From positions 24,507 to 88,506 of the forward strand of contig JAZQHB010000098.1 of the NCBI GenBank assembly GCA_045540355.1: a stretch of 64,000 nucleotides of DNA, given 5' to 3'. This document shows, piece after piece, positions 7,677-16,828 of this stretch. Position numbers and translations under genes: made by a program. Positions within the stretch are counted from its first letter, which is position 1. Every line of letters starts with the position of its first letter. This stretch comes from RGIG2945 sp045540355. GTDB lineage: Bacteria > Bacillota > Clostridia > Oscillospirales > Acutalibacteraceae. The notes beneath the pieces are model-generated. The model saw nothing but the letters and a program-made list of their open reading frames with translations, was not told where the DNA came from and ran no database searches.

Positions 7677-8606
7677 CTACTTTCCTAATACTGTGCCGAC
7701 TTCTATTTTTTTACCTAATAAAAATTGGTCGGCAGACATCGCTTTTTTGCCCTCTGCCTGTAAAACAACAATCTCAAGTGTTGTATCATTACCGCAAGAA
7801 ACAACCAGCTTCTTATCGTTGAAAATTATTTCTCCCGGGTTCTTTGCTTTCATATCACAAACTCGCGATGAATGAATCTTTAAAACTTTGCCGTCGAGTG
7901 TGGTTGTTGCCGTCGGCCACGGACTTAAGCCTCTGATCTGATTGTGAATTTCAGCTGCAGATTTTGTCCAATCTATCGGAGATAAGCTCTTGTCAAGCAT
8001 CGAAGCATAAGTGCTTTCGGCATCGTTCTGCTTTTCGGGCTTTAAATTTCCGTCTTTTATAGCGGAAATCGTTTCACTCATAACATCAGCACCTAAAGGT
8101 GAAAGAATGTCGTGAAGCTCGCCTGCGGTCATATTGTCGGTGATTTCAACCTCGCTCTTTATGAGCATATCGCCTGTATCAAGACCTTCGCCCATCTGCA
8201 TTGAAGTCACACCACTTACTTTTTCACCGTTGATGACCGCCCATTGAATCGGTGCAGCACCACGGTATTTAGGAAGCAATGATGCATGGATATTCACGCA
8301 TCCGTATTTCGGTCTTTCAAGGATGTCCTTGGGCAATATCTTGCCGTACGCAACTACGATAATAAGCTCTGGGTCTAATTCATCTATGATTTTGTAAGCT
8401 TCTCCGTCTTTCATTTTCGTAGGCTGAAAAACAGGAATATCGTATTTTAATGCAAGCTCTTTAACCGGCGGCGGCGTCATGACATGACCTCTGCCCTTCG
8501 GTTTGTCAGGCTGAGTGAAAACGCCAACAACTTCTTCACCGTCTGTTATCAATCTTTGAAGGCAAGGTACCGCAAAATCAGGTGTTCCCATGAAAATAAT
8601 TCTCAT
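7677..8606 (-). CDS. fmt: Methionyl-tRNA formyltransferase
   Basis: A 309-residue enzyme that formylates Met-tRNAi with 10-formyl-THF so translation can start. The N-terminus MRIIFMGTPDFAVPCL, the catalytic HASLLPKYRGAAPIQWAV block (Asn/His region) and GLDTGDM are diagnostic. The C-terminal tRNA-binding domain contains SPWPTATT. It is 11 bases downstream of def, whose product removes the same formyl group. Confidence 0.97.
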   Translation of the reverse strand: MRIIFMGTPDFAVPCLQRLITDGEEVVGVFTQPDKPKGRGHVMTPPPVKELALKYDIPVFQPTKMKDGEAYKIIDELDPELIIVVAYGKILPKDILERPKYGCVNIHASLLPKYRGAAPIQWAVINGEKVSGVTSMQMGEGLDTGDMLIKSEVEITDNMTAGELHDILSPLGADVMSETISAIKDGNLKPEKQNDAESTYASMLDKSLSPIDWTKSAAEIHNQIRGLSPWPTATTTLDGKVLKIHSSRVCDMKAKNPGEIIFNDKKLVVSCGNDTTLEIVVLQAEGKKAMSADQFLLGKKIEVGTVLGK

Positions 8607-8617
8607 CAGTCTGCCTC

Positions 8618-9058
8618 CTAATCGATTCTGTGGGAAGTATAGAGAATACCGTCGAGATGGTCAATTTCATGGCAAAATGCTTTTGCAAGAAGCTCTGTGC
8701 CTTTATAAATAACCCACTTGCCTTCTCTGTTCTGTGCTTTAATTTTAACTTCCATCGGTCTGCTTGTCATATAGCTTTCGCCCGGGAGTGAAAGACAACC
8801 CTCTGCAGTCTTCTGCTCACCTTTTGTCTCGATGATTTCGGGGTTAACAAGCTCCATCGGTCCGTTGCCTATATCAATAACAACAACTCTTTTCAATACG
8901 CCAACCTGTACTGCCGCAAGTCCGACACCTTCGGAAGCATACATTGTGTCCTTCATATCATCAAGAAGTGTTGCAAGTCTGTCATCAAACTTTTCAACTA
9001 CACGACTTTTTTTCTTTAATGTAGGATCACCGAATTTTATTATTGTTCTGATTGCCAT
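8618..9058 (-). CDS. def: Peptide deformylase
   Basis: A 146-residue iron/zinc hydrolase that removes the formyl group from new proteins. All three family motifs are intact: GVGLAAVQVG, EGCLSLPG (metal Cys) and HEIDHLDG (two metal His and catalytic Glu). The size is typical of short type-1/type-3-like clostridial enzymes. It lies between priA and fmt. Confidence 0.97.
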   Translation of the reverse strand: MAIRTIIKFGDPTLKKKSRVVEKFDDRLATLLDDMKDTMYASEGVGLAAVQVGVLKRVVVIDIGNGPMELVNPEIIETKGEQKTAEGCLSLPGESYMTSRPMEVKIKAQNREGKWVIYKGTELLAKAFCHEIDHLDGILYTSHRID

Positions 9059-9082
9059 TGTCTGTTTCCTCTCTGTGGATAA

Positions 9083-11521
9083 TTAAGTATTGGTATCAGG
9101 GTTGATATCCGCAAACATAGTAACTCTTTTATTCTTATGTTCTTTAGCGAACTTTTTAAGAATTTCAGATATCATTTCCCTGAATCTTTTGCTGTTTTTA
9201 CATTTCACAATTATCTGTTGTCTGTATCTGTCACCCGTTTTGTAAACTCTCGGTCTTGCGGGACCTAAAACTATGATTTTCTGCTCTTTGTACTCTGTCT
9301 GACATAGAGTTTTTATCTGTTCAAGGCACCACTCGGCTGACACTTCAACATTATCTTCGTTAGCTCCCGAGAAGCCTAAAAGACATATATCACAAAACGG
9401 CGGATATATAAGATTTTTTCTGAGTTCGATTTCAGTTTCATAAAACGCTCTGTAATCCTGAGCCGCTGCAAGCTTGATTATATTATTCTCAGGGGTCAGG
9501 GTCTGTATGACAGCTCTGCCGTGAAGACTTCCTCTGCCGGCTCTGCCTATTACCTGAGTAAGAAGTGAGAATGTTCTTTCAAGACTTCTGAAATCATCGC
9601 TGTATAGCTGCTGGTCGGAGGATATTATCCCGACCAGGGTTACATTTTCAAAATCAAGACCTTTTGCTATCATCTGTGTTCCGACAAGTATGTCAAACTC
9701 ACCCTTTTTAAAGGAGCTCAATTTATCCTCATAAGATTGTCTTGTAGCAACACAGTCGGTATCCATTCTCAGTATCCTTGCTTCAGGAAACATTGTGTGC
9801 AATTCTTCCTCGATTTTCTGAGTGCCGACACCTGAATATCTGATATTTTCTTTGCCGCATTCTTCGCACTTGCTTATGTATTCACGGGTATATCCGCAAT
9901 AATGACAGACAAGCTTATTTGACGAAGAATGATAAATCAAAGATATACTGCAGTGAGGACACGACATTACGGTATTACAAAAACCGCAAGCCACGAATGT
10001 GTTATATCCTCTTCTGTTAATCAAAAGCATTGATTGTTGTGAATTTTCTAAATTATATTCGAGTTCTTTTCTTAATGTTTCGCTGATACTCGTCCTGTTA
10101 GCGTTACGGCGTTCCTGTGCCATATCAACAACTATAACCTCAGGAAGCACAGCTTCACCGTATCTTTCGGGAATTTCGGTAAATGAATATATACCGTTTT
10201 CTGCCGAAGCGAATGTTTCAACACTCGGAGTTGCAGAAGCTAATACCAATAAGGCTTTATTATATTTACAACGGAACTTTGCAACTTCTTTTGCGTCATA
10301 TCTCGGAGTTTTTTCGGACTTATAAGCATATTCCTGCTCCTCGTCCATTATGATAAGGCCAAGATTTTCAACGGGTGAAAATACTGCCGAACGAGTACCG
10401 ACAACGATTTTTGCCTCGCCTCTTTTAACCCGTTTCCACTCATCAACTCGTTCACCGATTGACAGTCCGCTATGAAATACCGCAACGGTTTTGCCGTATC
10501 TTTTATGGAATATTTCAAGTGTCTGCGGAGTAAGTGAAATTTCGGGCACCATGACAATAACACCCTTTGAATCCTCAACCGCTTTATCAATCAATTTAAG
10601 ATAAACCTGAGTTTTACCGCAACCGGTTACTCCGTATAAAAGCGAAACGCTTCCGTCATCAGCCTTGTACTTTTCAGCTAAGGCTTCATAGGCTTCGTTC
10701 TGCTTGGGAGTAAGCACTATTTCAGGTACGGTTTCGGGAGTTTCTGTGTATTTATAGGGATTTCTGTAAACCTCTTCTTCAAAGATTTCAAGTATTCCCC
10801 GTTTTGCCATTCTTTCGGCAATTGACTGTGTGTAACCCGTAAAGAAGCACAAATCCTGAAGTGAAACGGTACCGATGTCATTTAAAACATCAATGATATG
10901 CTCCTGCTTCGGGGTCAGCTTTGCTTCGGAATAATCATCAAGCAACCTTACCATTTTGATTTTTGAGTCCTGAACTCGTCTGACGGCTTTACATGAATAC
11001 TTGATTAAATTGCGTTTCAGCAATTCATCAAGCACATCGGTATCGGTTGTCATATCAAGAGCTTCACAGATTGCCGCTTTGATGCATGGTTTATTTTTCT
11101 TTTTTAAGTATTCAATTACATTTTTTTCTTCATCTGTCAGAGAATCGGCTTCCGCATCACGAAAGTATGAATAATAGCCGACAGTTTTGTGATTGATGCC
11201 GTAAGGCAACATCACCTTTGCCGCTTCGTAGTATGTGCAGAATGTTCTGTTTTTTATCCACTCGGCAAGCATCAGCATCTCTGATGATAATAACGGCTCT
11301 TCATCTAAAACTGTCTTTATCTGTTTTAGTTTTTTCTCCTCCGTTTTTTCATCGACAGAGAAAACCACACCTATTCTTTCGCTGTTGGAAATACCAAAAG
11401 GAACCTGTACCCTGACACCCTTTTTGATTAAACCCGATAAAGCTTCGGGTATATCATAATCAAAAAGCATATCAAAATCATACAGGGTCTTTTCAACTGC
11501 AATTTTTGCAACTCTCGACAT
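9083..11521 (-). CDS. priA: Primosomal protein N' (replication restart helicase)
   Basis: An 812-residue superfamily-2 helicase. An N-terminal 3'-end-binding domain and winged helix are followed by helicase motifs GVTGCGKTQ (Walker A) and MDEEQ (Walker B, with Gln where His is usual). A zinc region has CGFC, CPHC, CHYC and CEEC pairs. The motif VIGRAGRG and a C-terminal domain close the protein. It reloads the replisome at stalled forks. It starts two bases after rpoZ ends, in the operon gmk-rpoZ-priA-def-fmt found throughout Firmicutes. Confidence 0.96.
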   Translation of the reverse strand: MSRVAKIAVEKTLYDFDMLFDYDIPEALSGLIKKGVRVQVPFGISNSERIGVVFSVDEKTEEKKLKQIKTVLDEEPLLSSEMLMLAEWIKNRTFCTYYEAAKVMLPYGINHKTVGYYSYFRDAEADSLTDEEKNVIEYLKKKNKPCIKAAICEALDMTTDTDVLDELLKRNLIKYSCKAVRRVQDSKIKMVRLLDDYSEAKLTPKQEHIIDVLNDIGTVSLQDLCFFTGYTQSIAERMAKRGILEIFEEEVYRNPYKYTETPETVPEIVLTPKQNEAYEALAEKYKADDGSVSLLYGVTGCGKTQVYLKLIDKAVEDSKGVIVMVPEISLTPQTLEIFHKRYGKTVAVFHSGLSIGERVDEWKRVKRGEAKIVVGTRSAVFSPVENLGLIIMDEEQEYAYKSEKTPRYDAKEVAKFRCKYNKALLVLASATPSVETFASAENGIYSFTEIPERYGEAVLPEVIVVDMAQERRNANRTSISETLRKELEYNLENSQQSMLLINRRGYNTFVACGFCNTVMSCPHCSISLIYHSSSNKLVCHYCGYTREYISKCEECGKENIRYSGVGTQKIEEELHTMFPEARILRMDTDCVATRQSYEDKLSSFKKGEFDILVGTQMIAKGLDFENVTLVGIISSDQQLYSDDFRSLERTFSLLTQVIGRAGRGSLHGRAVIQTLTPENNIIKLAAAQDYRAFYETEIELRKNLIYPPFCDICLLGFSGANEDNVEVSAEWCLEQIKTLCQTEYKEQKIIVLGPARPRVYKTGDRYRQQIIVKCKNSKRFREMISEILKKFAKEHKNKRVTMFADINPDTNT

Positions 11522-11523
11522 GA

Positions 11524-11733
11524 TCAGATATTTCTGATTTCTTCAGGCTCGATTATCTCGTACTCACCCTTGATAATTTCATCAATTGCAAGACTTACGG
11601 GCTTTTCAACAATAATTTCTTTATTTTCTTCTGCTTCATCAGCAATTTCTCTTGCTCTCTTTGCAGTTGCAGTAACAAGAGAATATCTGCTCAAGCGGTT
11701 TTTCAATACATCTTTCAAATCGGGATTAAACAT
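11524..11733 (-). CDS. rpoZ: RNA polymerase omega subunit
   Basis: A 69-residue omega chain that helps assembly of RNA polymerase beta-prime. The conserved block SRYSLVTATAKRAREIADEA near residues 15-34 and the KPVSLAIDEI segment identify it. It overlaps the end of gmk by eight bases. Confidence 0.93.
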   Translation of the reverse strand: MFNPDLKDVLKNRLSRYSLVTATAKRAREIADEAEENKEIIVEKPVSLAIDEIIKGEYEIIEPEEIRNI

Positions 11734-12340
11734 CTTTTTTTACCTCACTTATAATGTTTTTCATATTTTTATATCTTAATTTTTCTGCTCTGATTATTGC
11801 GGCGATATCACCTAAGACTACATCAAGCACATCGTTGACAACCGCATATTCATATTCATCAGCACGAGCCAGCTCGCTCTTTGCTATTGCAAGTCGTTTT
11901 ATGATTTCATCTTCTTTTTCGGATTCTCTTTTACGGATTCTGTGTTCAAGAGTTTCCATTGACGGCGGTAAGATAAATATGCTTACTGCATCGGGGTACA
12001 TTTTTCTGATTTTTTCAGCACCCTGAACTTCGATTTTAAGTATTACGGTTTTACCTGCATTAAGCCAGGAATCAACCGGACCTTTAGGTGTGCCGTAATA
12101 ATTATCGCCGTACTCCGCATATTCGAGCATCTCGTTATTTTCAATCTTCTTTTCAAACTCTTCTTTTGAAATGAAGAAATAGTGTACGCCGTCTATCTCA
12201 CCGTGTCTGGGTTTTCTTGTTGTTGCTGATACTGACAACTGAATTTTTTCATTTCTCTGCAAAAGCTCGCTCAACACAGTATCTTTTCCTGAGCCTGACG
12301 GACCGGATAAAATAATAAGCGTTCCCTTATCTGAGCTCAT
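11726..12340 (-). CDS. gmk: Guanylate kinase
   Basis: A 204-residue enzyme converting GMP to GDP. The P-loop SGPSGSGKDTV at residues 11-21 has Asp where Ser/Thr/Gly is common. The GMP-binding block SATTRKPRHGEIDGVHYFF, a YGT motif and a lid with IRKRE are intact. It overlaps remA by four bases at its start and rpoZ at its end. The order remA-gmk-rpoZ is the same as in Bacillus. Confidence 0.97.
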   Translation of the reverse strand: MSSDKGTLIILSGPSGSGKDTVLSELLQRNEKIQLSVSATTRKPRHGEIDGVHYFFISKEEFEKKIENNEMLEYAEYGDNYYGTPKGPVDSWLNAGKTVILKIEVQGAEKIRKMYPDAVSIFILPPSMETLEHRIRKRESEKEDEIIKRLAIAKSELARADEYEYAVVNDVLDVVLGDIAAIIRAEKLRYKNMKNIISEVKKDV

Positions 12341-12606
12341 CCCTCAAATACCTCCTCATCAATTTCATCCGCTTCGCTTTCTAATCTGTTTGCTACTGTT
12401 TCGGACTGCAAATATGTAAGTATAATGTGATCGGTATCGGTAATTATTACCGCCCTTGTCCTTCTGCCGTGAGTGGCATCAATAAGCATGCCTCTCTCTT
12501 TGCTTTCCTGAATCATTCTTTTTATGGGAGCAGATTCAGGGCTGACAATCGCAACAAGTCTGTTGGCATTGACCATGTTACCGAATCCGATGTTGATAAG
12601 TTTCAT
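12337..12606 (-). CDS. remA: RemA family DNA-binding regulator (DUF370)
   Basis: An 89-residue protein with the family pattern MKLINIGFGNMVNANRLVAI, SPESAPIKR and DATHGRRTRAVII. In Bacillus RemA is a ring-forming DNA-binding protein that activates biofilm matrix and osmoprotection genes. In clostridia it is strongly conserved upstream of gmk. It overlaps gmk (ATGA type) and follows the YloC-family gene by 14 bases. Confidence 0.93.
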   Translation of the reverse strand: MKLINIGFGNMVNANRLVAIVSPESAPIKRMIQESKERGMLIDATHGRRTRAVIITDTDHIILTYLQSETVANRLESEADEIDEEVFEG

Positions 12607-12620
12607 TAGTATCCTCCGAA

Positions 12621-13499
12621 TTATTCTATGTTCTGAATCTGTTCTCTGATTTTTTCAATCTCGGACTTTATTGCAATAACCCTCTTTGCTATTTCAATAT
12701 CCTGAGATTTTGAACCGATTGTGTTTGCTTCTCTGTTCATTTCCTGAACGAGGAAATCCATCTTTCTTCCGATGGGTCCGTCAGCTTCAAAGAACTGATT
12801 AAATTGCTGAAGGTGGCTTCTAAGCCTTACTGTTTCCTCATCAACAGCAATCTTTTCTGCAAATATTGCGGACTCTGTGAGAATTCTCTGCTCGTCAATG
12901 TGAGTATCTTGCAAAAGCTCTTCCATCTTTGCTTTGAGCTTTTCGTGGTATTCCTTGACGGTTTCAGGTGAACGACCTTCAATAAATGTAACATTCTCTG
13001 CAATCACATCAATTTTTTCAATCAAATCGGCTCTGAGTTTTTCACCTTCAACAGCACGCATTTCAATAAATTTTTCGCAAGCAGCATCTGCCGCCTGTTT
13101 TACGATATTCCAGATTTTTTCTTCATCAGCTTCGTTTTTATGAATTGAGAAAACATCTGAATATCTTGACAATGTTGAAACCGAGATGTCGTCGGATAAG
13201 TTGTATCTTTCGGCGAGCTCTTTTAAGGCATCAACATAGCCTTTTGCAAGAGTGTGGTTTACTTTAACTGTAACATCGTCAGACTCGAGTGCTTCTATCA
13301 GCACGAAACAATCGACCTTACCTCTTGATATAAACTGTTGTAAATGAGATTTTAACTTTTCTTCAAGAAAACCGTAAGCTCGGGGTATTCTCGCAGAAAA
13401 TTCAAAATATCTGTGGTTAACACTTTTAATTTCTACTGTTACTGACATATCCTCAAATGAAAGCTGAGCTCGTCCGTAACCTGTCATGCTCTTAATCAT
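12621..13499 (-). CDS. yloC: YicC/YloC family endoribonuclease
   Basis: A 292-residue protein with the family start MIKSMTGYGRA and end IKSEIEKIREQIQNIE, plus the MDFLVQEMNREANTIGSKS block. YicC-type proteins are stress-related endoribonucleases. The start at ATG 13499 is chosen over an ATG three codons upstream because AAAGGA is correctly spaced and the family begins at MIKSMTG. It is the first gene of the operon read from the promoter at 13557-13586. Confidence 0.92.
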   Translation of the reverse strand: MIKSMTGYGRAQLSFEDMSVTVEIKSVNHRYFEFSARIPRAYGFLEEKLKSHLQQFISRGKVDCFVLIEALESDDVTVKVNHTLAKGYVDALKELAERYNLSDDISVSTLSRYSDVFSIHKNEADEEKIWNIVKQAADAACEKFIEMRAVEGEKLRADLIEKIDVIAENVTFIEGRSPETVKEYHEKLKAKMEELLQDTHIDEQRILTESAIFAEKIAVDEETVRLRSHLQQFNQFFEADGPIGRKMDFLVQEMNREANTIGSKSQDIEIAKRVIAIKSEIEKIREQIQNIE

Positions 13500-13556
13500 T
13501 GTGACCATCCTTTCTTAAGTGACCGGTCTTTTATACTTTTTTAAGAATAACACTTT

Positions 13557-13586
13557 ATTTTATCAAATATTATATCAGTTTGTCAA
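13557..13586 (-). promoter_or_regulatory. Promoter of the yloC-remA-gmk-...-prkC operon
   Basis: On the minus strand TTGACA (13581-13586) and TAAAAT (13557-13562) are 18 bases apart, about 58 bases before the yloC start. A TATAAT inside the spacer is too close to the -35 box to be used. The untranslated leader includes a GACCGGTC palindrome. Confidence 0.7.
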
Positions 13587-13894
13587 CTTTTGCAGCTGCC
13601 TTTAAGCAATTCGGGAATTGTACCTTTGAAAAAATCACCGTCTTTTTCAAATGGGAAATCTGTGAATATATCAAGCTTTGTTTTTGCAAGATAAGCATTT
13701 CTGTTTGCAGCAAAATTCAACGCAGCTCTTAATAAAAGCTCAAGTATGTAAGGCTTGTCCTCGTTGTATTCTGCAGTTAAAACTTCAACTTCATAGCCTG
13801 ATAACGCTATTTCGCAGTTACCCTCATCAATACCGTCTTCGTCAGCTGTGAATATAACTGTTTCTTTTTTTTCAATGGGTTTTACGGTAATCAT
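13583..13894 (-). CDS. Conserved hypothetical protein, 103 aa
   Basis: Starts at MITVKPIEKKE (ATG 13892-13894), after AAAGGA; a longer reading of nine codons lies in the end of rluB and lacks a ribosome site. The protein is acidic and soluble, with a helical block LELLLRAALNFAANRNAYLAK and an end KGTIPELLKGSC. The length and helix-strand pattern are reminiscent of the C-terminal half of a GNAT acetyltransferase, but I see no acetyl-CoA motif. It is the last gene of the rluB unit, four bases after rluB. Confidence 0.7.
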   Translation of the reverse strand: MITVKPIEKKETVIFTADEDGIDEGNCEIALSGYEVEVLTAEYNEDKPYILELLLRAALNFAANRNAYLAKTKLDIFTDFPFEKDGDFFKGTIPELLKGSCKS

Positions 13895-13898
13895 ATTT

Positions 13899-14642
13899 TT
13901 ATCCTTTCGGTCTGATTGCACCTGATGAAGTCATAAGCTTATGAACTTCATCTTCCGTCAAATTTCTGTACTGTCCTTGCGGTAACATTCCGAGCTTAAT
14001 TGAGCCGATTGCAGTTCTCTTAAGTCTTGCAACTTCCAATCCTACAGCCTCACACATCTTTCTGATTTCACGGTTTCTGCCTTCATATATTGTCATTTGT
14101 AAAACGACTCTGCCTTCCTCTTTAGTTAGAATCTGCACCTGAGCTTCGGCGGTCATTCTGCCTTCAATCATTATGCCTGTGGTAAGCTTTGTAATCTGTT
14201 CCTCACTTATATCGGGTCTTACCGTTACACGGTATGTCTTCGGAACATGCCTTGACGGATGCATCATTGCATTTGCAAACTCGCCGTCATTTGTGAGAAA
14301 TAAAAGTCCTTCCGAATCCCTGTCAAGGCGTCCGACGGGATACACTCTTGCACCCACATCTTTAACAAGCTCGGCAACACACTTTCTGCCCATCTCATCA
14401 CTCATTGTAGTAACAAAACCTCTGGGCTTATGTAACATTATATATATCTTCTTTCTGACATTAACAACCTTACGACCGCTCACATGAACAGTATCTCTTT
14501 TCGGGTCAACCTTATCCCCGAGTTGTGCAACTCTGCCGTTCACCTTAACAGAACCTTTTGTTATAAGCTCTTCTGATTTGCGGCGGGATGCTATTCCGTT
14601 ATCAGCCATATATTTTTGTAATCTTACTTTATTATCTGCCAT
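13899..14642 (-). CDS. rluB: Pseudouridine synthase, RluB/RsuA family
   Basis: A 247-residue enzyme with an N-terminal S4 RNA-binding domain (RLQKYMADNGIASRRKSEELI, about 5-60) and a pseudouridine synthase domain with the catalytic block VGRLDRDSEGLLFLTNDG (Asp in GRLD). GRNREIRKMCEAVG is also typical. It probably modifies 23S rRNA near position 2605 (RluB), although RsuA-type specificity cannot be excluded. The gene sits next to dacF/scpB as in Bacillus, where rluB, spm and scp genes are clustered. Confidence 0.93.
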   Translation of the reverse strand: MADNKVRLQKYMADNGIASRRKSEELITKGSVKVNGRVAQLGDKVDPKRDTVHVSGRKVVNVRKKIYIMLHKPRGFVTTMSDEMGRKCVAELVKDVGARVYPVGRLDRDSEGLLFLTNDGEFANAMMHPSRHVPKTYRVTVRPDISEEQITKLTTGIMIEGRMTAEAQVQILTKEEGRVVLQMTIYEGRNREIRKMCEAVGLEVARLKRTAIGSIKLGMLPQGQYRNLTEDEVHKLMTSSGAIRPKG

Positions 14643-14643
14643 T

Positions 14644-15714
14644 TTATTCCTTTCCGACGAACTTCATTCCAACTGCTTCCGTCGTTACAATCGGTACTTC
14701 TCGGATTTTGACATTATCATAATAATACCTGACAAAACCGACGATCTCACCTTTTTTAATCGGTGCATATTCAAAATGTTTGATGTAAACTTTCTGTTTT
14801 ATGTTTTCAGGATTTCTTACGGTAATAAGCGGTGCCTGTGAAAAGCCTACGGACACACCGCTTTTATTACCGCCGACTATTTTAATTTCGGAATCAAAGC
14901 TTATTGCTTCAGGTATAAGCTTTGAAAAACCGAAATCATATAGCTTTTTGTGGTCTGCCCAATCATTCGGTGCATTAAGCGTAACCGCAATTAACAGACA
15001 GCCGTTTCGTTTTGCCGCAGACACAAGACATCTTCCGCTCTTTTTAGTGAAGCCTGTCTTGACACCTATACAACCCTCACACTCGTAGAGCAGACGATTA
15101 TGGTTTGAAAGTGTCCGCAGATACGGAGGGTTTCCGTAAGAAATTGTTGCTTTCGTTTTTGAGCAAATATACCTGAATTCAGGATTTTTCAAAGCCTCCG
15201 CCGCCAAAAGTGCCATATCATAAGCACACGAATAGTGGTTTTCGCTATCAAGTCCTGACGGAGTTACGAAGTTTGTATTCTTCATTCCGATTTTCTTCGC
15301 CCTGTTATTCATTTTTGTCATAAAATCTGTTTCATCGGATAATACAGTTGCAGTTACATTTGCCGCATCATTACCTGATTGCAGAAGCATTCCGTATACA
15401 AGATTTTCAACTGTTACAAAATCATTTTCAAGAAGCCCCATTGATGTTCCCTCAACGGCAACCATCTCACGGCTTACTCTTATTTTTTTGTTCTGCTGAC
15501 CGCTTTCCAGAGCAATTAACGAAGTCATTATCTTCGTTGTACTTGCCATTGAAAGCTTATCATAGGCATTTTTCTGATAGAGAAGTTCTCCTGTTTCGGC
15601 AATCATCAAAACCGCCGCTTTTGCGGAAACATCTATATCTTCAGCATAAATCTTAGGCATGAATGCTATTATCAAAAAAACAACAATTGCGAAAATCTTC
15701 AGTTTTTTCATCAT
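14644..15714 (-). CDS. dacF: D-alanyl-D-alanine carboxypeptidase (DacF/DacB type, PBP5 family)
   Basis: An exported serine peptidase of about 357 residues that trims the terminal D-Ala of peptidoglycan stems. A signal peptide (residues 1-24, ending KIYAED) is followed by the three penicillin-binding motifs: STTK (58-61), SGN (about 115) and KTG (about 228). The PBP5 C-terminal domain follows. ATG 15714 and 15711 are adjacent, both after AGGTGAT; an in-frame ATG at 15729 has no ribosome site. It is one base downstream of rluB's start side and beside ytfJ, so a sporulation role (spore cortex) is plausible. Confidence 0.92.
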   Translation of the reverse strand: MMKKLKIFAIVVFLIIAFMPKIYAEDIDVSAKAAVLMIAETGELLYQKNAYDKLSMASTTKIMTSLIALESGQQNKKIRVSREMVAVEGTSMGLLENDFVTVENLVYGMLLQSGNDAANVTATVLSDETDFMTKMNNRAKKIGMKNTNFVTPSGLDSENHYSCAYDMALLAAEALKNPEFRYICSKTKATISYGNPPYLRTLSNHNRLLYECEGCIGVKTGFTKKSGRCLVSAAKRNGCLLIAVTLNAPNDWADHKKLYDFGFSKLIPEAISFDSEIKIVGGNKSGVSVGFSQAPLITVRNPENIKQKVYIKHFEYAPIKKGEIVGFVRYYYDNVKIREVPIVTTEAVGMKFVGKE

Positions 15715-15762
15715 ATCACCTGCAAACATTATTTATTAAATATATGCAGATGAAAAGTGTTA

Positions 15763-16173
15763 TTATTCAGCTTTTTCTTCAGCTTCGTCTTTCTTGTTCT
15801 TTTTCTTATCGGCAATCTTTTCGATTGAATCTGTAAGTTTATTAAGAACATCGGGAATCATAGCTATTGCACTGTCAACGGGTGAATCGGCTGTTACTAT
15901 AGGCTTAACGGTTACATTGCTTCCGTTGATTACTAAAAAAGCAATAGGTTTGATAGTGATGCCTGCACCACCGCCGCCGCCGAATAATTCCTGAGAATTT
16001 TTACTCGGAAAATCAGAACCGCCTGATGCAAAGCCATATTTAACTGTTGATACGGGAATGATTGTGTTTTCCCCCGCTTTTATCGGCTCACCGATAACTG
16101 TACTTACATCTACCAAATCCTTAATCTTTGAGATTGTTGTTTCAAGTACCCCGGCTGCATTCTTTTCTTTCAT
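15763..16173 (-). CDS. ytfJ: GerW family sporulation protein YtfJ
   Basis: A 136-residue protein with the family pattern: a DVSTVIGEPI start block, TIIPVSTVKYGFASGG, a glycine run GGGGGAGITIKPIAFLVI and a terminal VDSAIAMIPDVL block, then a charged Lys/Glu tail. Homologues are made in the forespore and needed for germination responses. It lies between scpB and dacF, as in many clostridia. Confidence 0.92.
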   Translation of the reverse strand: MKEKNAAGVLETTISKIKDLVDVSTVIGEPIKAGENTIIPVSTVKYGFASGGSDFPSKNSQELFGGGGGAGITIKPIAFLVINGSNVTVKPIVTADSPVDSAIAMIPDVLNKLTDSIEKIADKKKNKKDEAEEKAE

Positions 16174-16189
16174 TTTTTATCCGCCTTTC

Positions 16190-16828
16190 TTATTGAGAAA
16201 CTTCATCAGTTTCTTCATTTTGTACTTCTTCAACCGTTTCCGGCTCATTGGTTTCTTCAATTATTTCAGTATTTTCCGGCTCGTTACCTTGTGTCAATGC
16301 ATTTTCGTCCTCTGCTTCTTTTTCGGGAAGCTCCGGCAATTCATCAAGTGACGATACGCAGAAGCACTTTAAAAACTCGGGTGTTGTACCATAAAGCAAA
16401 GGTCTGCCGGGCAAGTCAAGTCTGCCTTTTTCTTCAAGCAAACCTCTCTGACAAAGAGTTGCCATTACACCCGAACAGTCAACACCTCTGACCTGCTCTA
16501 CGAACGATTTGGTTACGGGCTGATTGTAAGCGACAACCGCCAGAACCTCAAACGCCGCCTGAGATAACGGAGAATTACGCTTCATATCCATAATATCACG
16601 GATATTATCGGCAAACTGCTTTTTGGTGCAAAGCTGATATTTGTCACCTAACTTCAGAAGGCAGATTCCGCTGCTTCTTTCGTCAAGCTGAGCTTGTAAA
16701 TTCATAAGTATCTGCTCTGTGTTTTCTATATCTATTTCAAGCACTTCTGCTATTCTGTCAACTTCTAAAGGCTCTCCAGCAGCAAAAAGCATAGCTTCTG
16801 CCGCCGCCTGCATTTCAACTACATTCAA
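16190..16828 (-). CDS. scpB: Segregation and condensation protein B
   Basis: A 212-residue winged-helix protein that joins ScpA and SMC in the bacterial condensin. Conserved blocks are AAAEAMLFAAGEPLEVDRIA, AAFEVLAVVAYNQPVTK and GRPLLYGTTPEFL. An acidic, Glu/Thr-rich tail of about 45 residues extends beyond the usual end. It overlaps scpA by four bases. Confidence 0.95.
   Translation of the reverse strand: MNVVEMQAAAEAMLFAAGEPLEVDRIAEVLEIDIENTEQILMNLQAQLDERSSGICLLKLGDKYQLCTKKQFADNIRDIMDMKRNSPLSQAAFEVLAVVAYNQPVTKSFVEQVRGVDCSGVMATLCQRGLLEEKGRLDLPGRPLLYGTTPEFLKCFCVSSLDELPELPEKEAEDENALTQGNEPENTEIIEETNEPETVEEVQNEETDEVSQ

Noticed and set aside
9083..11521. Inactive PriA because Walker B is DEEQ not DEEH
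   Set aside because: The other helicase motifs and all zinc cysteines are intact; DEEQ is tolerated in related helicases.
13565..13586. TATAAT immediately after TTGACA before yloC as the -10 box
   Set aside because: Spacing of about seven bases is too short; TAAAAT at 18 bases is preferred.
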